The notes under the pieces were generated by a model that saw only the letters and a program-made list of their open reading frames with translations, was not told the origin of the DNA and did no database searches. Positions 11,701-23,700 of a stretch of 64,000 nt of DNA are shown in pieces. Source of the DNA: Pycnopodia helianthoides. Its lineage: Eukaryota; Echinodermata; Asteroidea; Forcipulatida; Asteriidae. How positions within the stretch are numbered: the stretch's first letter is position 1; the number at the start of each line of letters is the position of its first letter. The DNA lies in contig CM063251.1 in assembly GCA_032158295.1 (NCBI GenBank), positions 14,645,757 through 14,709,756 on the forward strand, in the 5' to 3' direction. A program made the position numbers and the translations under genes.

Positions 11701-14700
11701 TGGCAGCTTGGAGAGTATGTTCTCGGCCAGTTCGAAGACGATGTCATCGTTGCTCATACCGCCACCACCAGAGGCCATCCGAGGTTGAACCTCCAAGATT
11801 GTACCGATCAACTGCTGTGTCTCTTGCCGCTAATCCGATCAAATTAATCAAATATTTAAAAAATGAGGAGTGTTTTTTAATGACATTGTCTTCCTTTTCG
11901 CTTTCTGGCACATAGCGTCACGTGCAATAACGTCTTATCTGGATTTTGAAATAAGAAGGTCGTAGAACCCATTGTCCTTTGGCGAGGCACCCAGACAATG
12001 TCATATGTCAAGTGTTTGTGCTTTAAAGGTACGGACACGGTTGGTAAGGATAAAAAACATCATTGATTAATTTCAGTCTGTAAGCTTACTGATTATGAAG
12101 TTCATACTAGAACCACTTTTCCTGTGAAATATTTCCCTCTGAAATGAAGTCATATTCGAGAAAACTGTGTCTGAAAACCTGAAAAAAAAGCGCAACAGCT
12201 GATTTTGGTTGTTACAACCAAGGAAAATATGTTTTTACAGGCTGAAAATTGCGAATGGTTTTTCACTATTTTCTCCTGACTCACACAACGGATTAGGCCC
12301 AAATTTGCATATGTTTGCTATTTCATGTAAAAGGTTGATCACACAACACAAGAACACAGTCTGCGACTGCTTTGTCAGCTCTACCAATCCTGTGCACTAC
12401 CTTAAAGTCAAGAAGAAACAGAGCACTTTCAAATAAAGAAAGTCCCCAAAATGAACAAAGTATTTGAAAGTTAATTTTCCAACTGACCTGGAATGAAATG
12501 TTAGCGTTGCCGAACATAGCGAAGATCTCTGGTTCATCAATGATGGGTAGATTCTCGATGTAGTTCCGATATTCACCGAGAGTATCCAAGTCTGGACAGT
12601 AATAAATACCTGCAGACAAGATGATCAAAAATGCATAGCAAGGAATATCAGCTTCATTCTCCACAGACATTGAACTGATTTCTTGTCCACTGTGACAAAC
12701 CGAGGCAGGGGTTTGAGAAAAACTATTTTATACAACCTGGGCCCAATTTCATAGAGCTGCTAAGCACAACAATTTACTTAGCATGAAATTTCGTCATTGA
12801 TAAAAACAGGATTACCAACCAAATTTCCACGTGATTTTCAGGATAAGCAAACAACAGCTGAATGCCAGTAACAAGCAATATGCAACACATGGAAATTTGG
12901 TTGGTAACCCTGTTTTTATCAAGGAAGAAATTTCATGCTAAGCAAATTTTTGTGCTTAACAGCTCTATGAAATTGGGCCCTGATAAAAGACCCTTCCCAT
13001 GAAATATGTAAATTGAACATCGCGGTTGCAGACTCTCCCTACTGGTTGGCAAAATGAGTGAGCATCGCGACTTTTTGTATGGGACTGATGGTGGCGTGAC
13101 GCACATCGCGTTTGTGCGTCTGCCTAGTGCACAACTGTACGCCGTTTGCCAACCCGACAGTGTATGTACGAATGCGTGAATATTTCATGGGAAAGGTCCA
13201 TTACAGGCCTGGAATTACACAGAGGCCACGGAGGCCATGGCCACTGTTGGCCCTGCTCTTGGCGTAGGTGCCCCTTCAAAATTCCCATAGACTTTAAAAG
13301 GTTCCAATGGAAGCGCTCTTGCAGAATGAAAATGGCCTGTTGAAAAATGTCTCTCGGAATGTGAGCGTTGACGTAACGGCCTATGGATCCAGTAGACAAT
13401 AATGGAGATCCAAGGCAACACTTGTTAAAAATGCACCCTGCACCCCTCCTTCTCCCCTCAAGCATTCTATCTGATCTGGGCCCAGTTTCATAGAGCTGCT
13501 TAAGCAGAAAATATAGCTTACAATGTCTGCTTAGCAGAAATGAGCAGGATACCAGTCACAAACTGTACACGTAAACATGCTAGTTTGGCTGGTAACCTAA
13601 TTTTGTTTTGTGCTGAGCTACTTTTTGTGCTTTAAGCAGCTCTATGAAATATTGCCCAGGGCTAAGCTATATCACTTGATCCTCCTTACCAGATTCGGAA
13701 TACTTGTACTCTACATCCAGGGTCTCCGGAGCGAAGAACCTCCTCAAGACCGTGCGTAGACATCGCTGATCCCAGACGTCCGTTACGCGCCCACCATATG
13801 TGATCTACAATGACAAACACAACCAAGGAAGAAGAAGCTAGTCAACACCTCGGGCTTGCTTTTAGCCACCCTGACCATGACCAGGGGTCGATTTCACAAA
13901 ACTCTTCCTAACTTAGGACTAGTCCTAGGCAATGCTAAGAGATAGGACTAGTCCTAAGTACTGGTCCTAACTTAGGACTAGTCCTATCTCTTAGCATTGC
14001 CTAGGACTAGAAGAGTTTTGTGAAATCGACCCCAGGGTCTGACGTTAAAGGTCAGTGACAGTAACAATTTGAGAGAGCTATGTGGAAATGGGTCTGCAAC
14101 CAGACACAGTTTGAGATGAAGACATGTCCCTTGAAAATTATTTTTATCAAAATATTGTTTATTTGTAATAGAACTTAGTCTTTAGAATTTTATCAACATT
14201 ATTGGATTGGTATGCTTGTACATTTAAAATTTAAAAACAAAGTCAACAGATTTAGCTTGTTTTAAACCACCATCTTGAAACAAGCTCAACTGAGCTGACA
14301 ACTCCGTTGTTAATGACCAACACAGCCTTCATCCAGGTAACTTTCTAGATAAAAACAGCTGGTACAATTCCTTGATTGTTTTTAAGGGTTTGCTATATGA
14401 GTACTGAGTCACTGTCTGATTGGTTTATGATCACGCCCAGAACTCAAAAATACGCAGGGCTCAACTTTTACACTGCACCACAAGCCCGAGCAAGTAGTTT
14501 TTTGTCGGCCAGTAAACTCATGACTGCAAAAGTCCGTCAGTCTTGTGTTTTTTCAACTGACATAATAACACCTCACTCTGTGTAGTATCGTTTAAAAAAA
14601 TAAAAATTATGTTCGAATGTTGAGGTCTGATAAAATACCTTTCAATTCTATTGAGTAATAAATTATACACCCATACAGACAAATGAGATAAATCTTCTTT

Positions 14701-17700
14701 TACATGTCTTAGAGCTTGTTCAAATAAAAAAAAACTATATGCATGTTTAACTGTGTCACTAAGTATTTTCCGATTTTGGATTCAGGGGTTGATTTCACAA
14801 AACTCTTCCTAACTTAAGACTAGTCCTAGGCAATGCTAAGAGATAGGACTAGTCTTTAATTAAGAGCAGTTACTGGTCCTAACTTCAGATAAGACTAGTC
14901 TTATCTCTTTGTGAAATCGGCCCCTGGTCTTGTAAAAACAGTTTTGGTCCAGTAAACATTTTGAGCAACAAGAACTGCGGTCTTGTGGATTTTCCCCCCA
15001 CATTGGAGCCCTGATAAGGACTTCTAACTGCTAGGTTTTAATTGGAAGGAGGCAACCAACCTCTCCTGTGATATAGATCAATGCATCCCACGGGATCTCT
15101 CCATCAGCCAGGAACATTCGCAGATTCTCCAGAGCACACTCTCGATCGCTGTCGTTGAACTCATACTGAAATAACACAAAAAACGTAGTTCTTATATACA
15201 GGTGTCTCAAAGATTTCATTTTCACTACCTTATGGAGACTGAGAACAGAACAGAAAAGGGATAACAAAGGGTCTCCATAGGGAAATTCTAAAGACTGGGT
15301 TGCTCCACAAGGAATTTTGTGTACAAAGTCTATGGGAGGGTCCTTAACTACAGGGACAAAGGAAAGAACACAAGATGTCTCCACAGGGAAGCAAAAAATT
15401 GAATACGTGCGCACGAGTGTGTGAAGTTTGTGTGAGGTTGAAAAGTGTGTTTATGAAGGCAGACAATCGCAGTGGAGAAGAAGGAGAGAAACAATTATAT
15501 ATGAGCAAAAACAAAAGGTGTTTCGAGCGTTACTCCAAAAAAATAAAAACAATATGCAACAATAATTGTATTGATGAAATAAATCTGGTTAAAGTCAGCC
15601 TTAGAAAAAAAAAATAATAAATAAATTGATGGCCAGGTAGTGATAGCGAGGTACATACGAACCTTGATGTTCCATCCTAGAGGGCCAAACTTCTTTCGCT
15701 CTTGAATGATGGCATGGAACAGGCAGACACCAAAGTTCAGCTTGCGCCACTTGATCCCTAGAACTGTTTACAAAACAAAGACAACATTGTAACATTTGAA
15801 AATGTAGGACAACATCAAACAATTTTCTGATCCTCTTAAATTTGAAACAATTTGGGGTTGAACAAAAAAAAATAAAATAAACTAGAGCGGGATTTGAACC
15901 AACGACCTCCAGAAACGTGCCAGCGCTCTACCAAGTGAGCTATTTTGTCAATATCTTTATTCAGGGGTGCCAGTCAGAAGCCATACAACTGTTAACTGCT
16001 ACGTAGCCAGAGATCACACCCAAGTTTTCGATACAACCTGGGCAGCGGCAGCCAGGGGATCACCTGAAGGGGATGCGACTTTTTCATTTCAAATATCGAA
16101 TAATAAACTGATGATTGATTAATCAATTGATTGATTGATGATTTAATTTGATTTGATTGATTGATTGATTGATGATTTGACTTGATTGATTGATTGATTG
16201 ATCGATTGATTGATTGATGATTTGATTGATTGATTGATTGATTGATTGATGATTTGATCTATTGATTCAGTTTGACCTTTCCAGTTGAATGGGGGGGACT
16301 ATGCTGCAAATGGCGGAAAGGAAAGCAGCTTCTTAAGTAAATGCAGACGACCGTCGTCTTTGACCACTTACTGTGTTCCTCGAACTGTTGAGCTGTCATC
16401 TCAGAGAACGCCCGGCGGACGTTTGCCCTGAGGCCCTTGGGCGGCTCGTTGGTGACTTTGACGCTGTTCTGCAGGACGGAGACGGGGAACTTGGTGGTCG
16501 GCATGGAGCTCAGGAAGAGTCTGTAGTCATCGTGGATCTCCGATCCCGGCTCTCCCAGCTCTTTGATCTTTTCCTCCATGGCCAACATCCAGGACGCAGC
16601 CAAGTGGCAATTCTGGGGGGAAAGTTAACAAGCAAACAAAACATGTTAATGGTTCAGTTACAAAGTGCAGGGGTGAGAATCACTGCTGACAAAAAGATCG
16701 GAAAGTAAAATGTAATTGTCAGTAGGAAGTAGGTATGTTGATATGATTGCATTTCAACCATTTAGTAACCGCATCAGTATAGAGATTGCCAGGAGCTTTC
16801 GGAAACAGTATCCTCAGCACTAGAGAAGCAGTTTAAAGATTTCTTTAATTCTGAAGAAAATAACAACTAGTTGTTTATCCTGTCAACCATTTGCTCTATT
16901 TCTCATCATATCAACTGTTTGTTTGTATGTTTATTGGGGTGCTTTTTTGTCAAGGTTTTTGATGTTTGTTTGTTAAATGTACATAGGGAGAAACTGTGGA
17001 TAAGGCACCTCCAGACCATTCAACCCCACGGTTTGAACAACCAAGAAGGAAAAGACAAATAACCTTTTGTCTTTGCCTTCTCCTTCTCCCCACAGGTATC
17101 CTCCTTTTTAGTCTGTCTCATTCACTAATTAGTTACTTTTTCTCCCTCTTCCCGCCCTCAATTTTGTCCTTTGTGTTTCCAACTTCTTGTGGTCAAACCA
17201 GCCCCTTCCCTCCAACCCCCCCTCCTGACTCCTTATTTATTGTTTACCCCTTGCTTTTTCTGTGTACTTTCTGCTTCTCTCTCTCTATTCATGTATTTCC
17301 ACTTGACTGCTTCTGTTTCACTTGTATACCTGTTCATGTGTGTTGTCATGTCATTTAGCCTTCGAGAAAGACTATGCTAGGGTCCAAACGTCAGGCCATT
17401 AACTATTTTTGGCAGGTAAATAAATAGTGTACAAAATAAGATAGGTCAGGCATTTACCTGCAGGAACACCCAGTCGCCGTTCTTCACAGCGATATCGATC
17501 ATCTTCTCCGCCACGGGACCCTGACCCTGACCCAAGGAGATGGCCTGGATCCTCTCCGTGAAGCCCCTCTCCTTGGCGAACCTCTGGAAGGCGCCCATGG
17601 GATCCGAGCCCGTACTCAGCACAAAGACGAGGGGCGTGGACGGCGTCATGTCCTCGTAGAGGGTGGCGAGGTCCACCGCTGGACTCTCCACGAACACCTT

Positions 17701-20700
17701 GCCGAGGTTCTCGCTCACAAAGTCAGTCACGGCAAAGACAACCTATGAGGTGGATGAGGAACAGAATTTAACAAAATTACAATCACAATGGAGAAAGAGT
17801 AGTAACAACGAGTTCAAACAAGTCTCCCGACGATGACTAGAGCAAGCTAGTCGAAATGTTGAGACCAAAAAGAACTCACTCCGCGGCAGTGCAGTTAATT
17901 ACGAGAAGTCCCCCCGATCCACAAAGCTAAAGTAGTAGTCCAGGCCCATTTCCTACCTCCCGCCCAGGTAGTAGTTAATAGGCAGGACAGTTCTTTTCAG
18001 AACTGAGAAGTCTCTTGAATTCCGAAAATCTACTCCGCGGTAGTAGAATAAATAGCAAGACAAGTTCTCTAAAGAACAAAATCTACAGAGTAAAGTAGAT
18101 ACTTATACACATGGTGTTACCGCAAACCGAATATAAATTGATACCTCACCATGCAATGCCTCAAAACCCATAGACTTATACACGAAAATTGAAAGGACGA
18201 ACAAAACATAAACAAACCCCCAGAAGAGTGTTATAATGGATGAAACAATTTTTTTTAAACATTCTTGATGTAAAAAAGATTAGTTCTTTGCTTCCAAAGC
18301 TTTCACTCATAAAAAACAAAATTCTAATCTTCTTAGGTTTTGATTGATTTTTTTTTTATTACTGCAAACCTTTTCTTCCATGAAGCACTTGACCACCATG
18401 AGTTTCTGGAAGCTGCTGAGTCGATCATTCCAGTGACCTTTGACCTTCCCATCGTCTTCCACAGCGGCTGGTGGCTCTTCGCCCTCGGCCGGGGGCGCTG
18501 GAGGCTCATAGGGAGGGGGTACTGGGCCGTAGCCCTCCCAGGATGCAGGATTGGGAGTCACCTGATTATTGAAAAAGGGATTTGTGTGTTTTGGAAAAAT
18601 TTAAATAATAAAAACTAGTTCTTATATAGCACATTTCACAATAACGTATCAATGCGCTTTACATTAGTGCCCTGGTCATTGGGCCAATAGCATTCCTGTA
18701 ATCTTTCTCAGCTCCCTGGGGAGTATACAGCCCCAAGCTGCCGTGGTGCACCGAATGCTTTTTGTACTATGGATCACAGTAATTGTCTTGTATTGTTGTG
18801 TTGGCTGAATAAATAATAACAATAATAATAGCCCAGCGTACATTGTCTAGTAAAAACTGCTATGGGCTAGTAAACACCACTTCTCAACTTGCCCTGTGGG
18901 CTACTATAAAACTGTGCAACCTACTTGTTTAAAATGCTCATTTCTTCCTTTTCAGATGTGAATAATTAATGTATAAAATGTGTTTATCGTTATTGAGTGT
19001 GTGAATATATATAACTTCTTTTGATCCTTAAACTGGTTGTGATCATTAACATTACCAGATCAGAACATTACATTTATATGGCAATTCCTGTTTAAAATCT
19101 GGGCTACTAAAACTTCCTGGGGGCAAGTAAAATGCACAGTTTACTGGCCCGGCGGGCTACTTTACAAAAAGCTTAAGCGCAAGGCCTGAATAGTCTAAGG
19201 ATGTCCTACCTCAAGACGACCCATCTGGCAGTAGATAGGGGTAGCTACTAGATCCCGGAGTAACCCTTTGAAGGCCGGCACGGTGTCGTCTAAATCACAT
19301 GTTGTGTTCCAGATTTGCTCTGTTACCCAAGGGATGTCCGGCTTGGCTGGGTGCTCCTACAGTTACAACAAAGTTTTGAGGTATGCCAAGTTATTGTCAC
19401 ATTTAATATACCTCCTTTAAAGGTATTGTACACTTTTGGTAACAGCTCAAAATCAGTGTCCACATTTTGTGTGATTAAACATATGCATGAACAAACAAAC
19501 CTGTGAAAGTTTGAGCTCAATTGGTCATCGAGGTCACGAGAAAACAGTGAAAAGAGATCTTATGTGTTTTCTGTTTTTTCAAATTATCGCGCGCGATAAT
19601 TACTTGAAACGATAGCATTTTAGGCAGAAATATTTTAAGGAACCCTTTCTACCATTACTTACTTTAAATCATGTAAGTTATGTGTGAGTCTGTGAACATT
19701 GTGTTTTTCGATCTTACCAATAGTGGACAGGGCCTTTAAGGCAAAGTGTACCTTTGTTTTGTTTTTTAACCGATTCATTGTTTTAATCCTGTATAAATGT
19801 AGATATACACACTAAAACTAACCTGTACAAATTTCATTTCAAAAGGTGGTAGTGTTTTTGAGATATTGAAGAAAATATTGAGTGGCTGTGTCCACGCAGG
19901 AAGAATAATCCGTAATTGGAATACACAATCTGAGAGACGTCTCAAGCAGAAATGTTTCTCAGATTGAAATGTTTTTGAATCCCTCTCTCTAAAACCACAT
20001 TCCTTTGAAGGAAATCGTTGTACATTAAATGTTATACATTATCAACAGCTGCAGTGATTCTTACCAAGTAAGTTTTTTATGGTAATTCATTTTTTGAGTT
20101 ATTACCAAAGGTATACCCTCCCTTTAATAGATGCATTTAAGAGTATTTAAGAAACTTGTTTGGAGCCGCACAAGTGGATTGAATTTTTCAGTCCCTACCT
20201 GATTCCAAAGGTTTTCCATATTTGGTTTCCTCCCACATCTAAAATTTGAAATTTTTTCAACATCTTCTCTACACAGGTATCGTCAGGTCTACAGGTAACA
20301 GTGTTATATGCTTTTGAAGATCCCTTGGTTTCATTAAAGACACTTGACACCCTTGGTAATTGTCAAAGACCAGTCTTCTCACTTGGTGTATCTCAACATA
20401 TGCACAACATAACAAACCTGTAAAAATTTGAACTCAATTGGTCGTCGAAGTTGCGAGATAATAATGGAAGAAAAAACACCCTTGTCACACCAAGTTGTGT
20501 GCTTTCAGATGCTTGATTTCGAGACCTCACACGTGAGGTCTCAAAATCAATTCAAATATTTTACTGAGAAATTACTTCTTTCTCAAAAACTACGTTACTT
20601 CAGAGGGAGCCGTTTCTCACAATGTTTTATACTATCAACAGCTCTCCATTGCTCGTTACCAAGTAAGTTTTTATGCTAATAATTATTTTGAGTAATTACC

Positions 20701-23700
20701 AATAGTGTCCAGTGCCTTTAACACAAAGATTTAAAAGATACAAAAGTCCCACATTGAGTTGGCTTTTCTATGAGCAGTGATTGCTTAACCTTTTGAAGAT
20801 CTTACCTTTTCCACGCCAGCCGCACCCCTCAGGAAGAAGTTCCACTCAGTTTGTTTAATCTTGTCCTCTTGTCGCATGATGTCGGCACAGAGCATGAAGG
20901 AATACACCAACTTGTGCACCTCAAACAAACCTCTGATGGCAACAACAAACAAAGAACGAAGGTTACAGAGTGCTGAAAAATAGCAAACTATTTCACAAGG
21001 ACAAAACAAGTCGCTAATTTAAACAACGCATTTAAAGGTAGGGTCATAGGTTGGTTTTCGTCAATGCAATGCTGATTTATAGGCTTAATTATAAAGATAT
21101 AATAAAAGTCACATGTGAAAGTTTCAGCTGAATACAGTGTCTACTTGCTGAGAAAACAGCAAAATACTGTCAAAGTATTTTCACAAGAACGTCGAATGAA
21201 TCCATGTTTAGCGAGGTGACAGCGAGTACCAACCGCATCTCAGCATTCGTGAACCGAGACCAATTTCAGCAATCCGAGAAACGATTCACGCATTAATTGA
21301 TTCTCAGATTTTAATGCTTTGGGGTGAAATGTTATCCAAACTATATTCCTTCAAAGGGAATCCTTTCTCACTCTAGGGATGACTCAAACCAACCCTAGCA
21401 ATCACTGAAAGGAAAGTGATGCTTAATTTCAAATCAAGGCGTTTGTAATAAATTGAAGTGGTATATTTACCTCGATACGTTTGTGTAGACGGCTATGGTG
21501 GTCTGACGCAACAGGATCTGAAGCCTAGCGTTGAGATCCTCACTCTTCTCACTGTTTTCTATGCACTGGTTGAACAGCTGTCATTTCAACAACAAAACAG
21601 AAACGTCAATGAATATGTACACAAGCCCTAAACCATCCACAAACCTTCAAACAACACCTGCAGTTGTTGGCTTGATTCTGTAAGACTGAGAACTGCACTA
21701 TAGTCAACTGATAATGCTTTACATGGGATCCGACAGAACCTTCAGAGTGTTGAGTTACCATATGGTGTTGGATTTTTTAAGAGTGAGTAAGGATCCTAGT
21801 AAATCACTCTAGGGAGTGAGGGTCAGGCTGGAATTCAATTGATTTCTCCTTTTCAACAGAGAAAGTACTGAAGTCATTCATTTTTATTGTATAGAAGTTT
21901 TGAACAGTGATGATATTTTTGTTTAAAATGACTGAAGAAGTTATTTTATGTCGTCGAAATATGTTTTTAACAAAGAGCAAGCAAAGTACAAACAGTATTC
22001 TTTAATGGAAAACAGCTGACCTGAAGAATATGCGGATGAAAGTAAAAGTAAAAGACTTCATGAGGTAAATTGATTTCCTTACAGGAATTGAGGAGACTGC
22101 AACGACTTTCAGTTCACAAAATCAGGATCTTACATTTTAATTTCTATCCCGACAGACGGTGGCACGTCGGTTGCTAGTGCATAAAACGCTCGCCTCTCAC
22201 TACTTCGGCCCTGGTTCGATTCCCGGCTACGGCCATATGTGAGTAGAGTTGTGCATTGGTTCTCTCCTGTGCCACATTTTTCTCCACCTCCCCCCTCCCC
22301 CAGTTTGTATCCCTCCGTAAAAAATAAAACACCTTGATCTCTATCTATGCTCCTTGGTCGTATATGGGTCAATGTGGCCGGCTGCAAAGAGGCATTTTTA
22401 AACGCCTGTGGCTCGACCTGTTGTAGCCGAGTCCTTCGCAATTCAGCTTCTCAGCTTACGAGTCAGGACAGTTATTATTATTATGGATGCTCTGGACTTA
22501 CATTTTTGAAGTACTTGAGTGAGTACTGATACATGGGATCAATCTCAGCCAAGGAAGCCACAACGAAGTACATGACGGACCCTCTAGCTGCAACCACTCG
22601 GTACTTCTCACGCGCCAGGGTGATCTTCTCTTCAGTCTGCTCTGCCTCCTTGAGACGTGTTTGTGATTACACCAGATGTCACCTTAAAATGGATATCAAT
22701 CGATTTAAGTTACTCATCATCACATTTCAAAAAATCTCATCTCAAATGTCCAGTTGTTTTTTATTAGTTCTTATTTAAAATTTCCTGGAATTTTGAAAAA
22801 AAACCTGAAGTCAGACTAATCCTGAATCACAAATATTGAATTCAGGAAAAATCCTGGAAGTCAGGAAAAATCCTGCAGTCACAATATTAGAATAGGAAAA
22901 ATATTTGAAACCAGGAAAAATCCTGACAAAACAAAGCTCTGCAATTGGGCTCAGCAAAATATAAGAAAAGCGTTCCTAGATATTTGTCTCTACAAGAAAT
23001 CCTGGAAAGAGTTCTACCTTGGATTTGTTGAGCGTATCGATCAGCTCCTCATTGTCCAGGATGTTGCCCTCGGATTCAAAGAGCAGCTTGAGGATGCGAT
23101 CCTCGATGGCCTTGAGTTGGTTCTTGTCGGCGTTGATGCGGACGATCAGTTGGTTCCGCTGCTCCTCCAGGTCTGGGCGCTCGAGTCTCACCACGTCACT
23201 GTTTTCCGAATAAAGATCAAGTATCATTAGAAGTTGCGATTTGAAGTAGACTTTGGAGGATCAGGAAGATAATCTCACGGGGGGATAATCTCACTACTGA
23301 TTGTGATTTAGTTGATGCGGTATTAACAAGGGCCTTCTCAATATTTTAACTGGATGCAAAAAGACTGAGGGGAGTAGGGGATTAATGTTGGGAAGGCTTG
23401 AGTGGGATCGTGTTTTACGGACAAGGTTTCCCTTTTGGTGCTCATTTTATCTTTGTTTATGCTATCAATAAAATGCAATATGATTTAATATCTTATGTAT
23501 ATTTGTTTACTTAGATTAGTCATAGTTCAGGGATGTTGAAAAACAAAAAAAATCCAATGCCAAGCGGCTGAAAAGTCATGTCTGGAATTTGGGCAACCTG
23601 ACCAAGGCATCGGTGGGCTGAATGCTAGCAACCCTGTTAGCAGTAGTGGGACTGGCGGCCAAGACTAGCCCTCTGCTGAGGCAGCTTTTAAAGCCTTGTT

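Noticed and set aside
15885..15955. tRNA gene on the minus strand
   Set aside because: A and B boxes are clear, but the arms do not fold into a full clover-leaf, and the same head with the same body recurs at four other places. It is a SINE head.
16996..17358. Plus-strand frame of 120 codons
   Set aside because: Low-complexity Phe/Ser/Leu translation of a pyrimidine-rich intron, with no start context or homology.
22140..22235. tRNA-like sequence with GGTTCGATTCCCGGC
   Set aside because: Only the B-box side is good, a matching inverted copy exists at 37500-37620, and no acceptor stem pairs. Treated as a SINE fragment.
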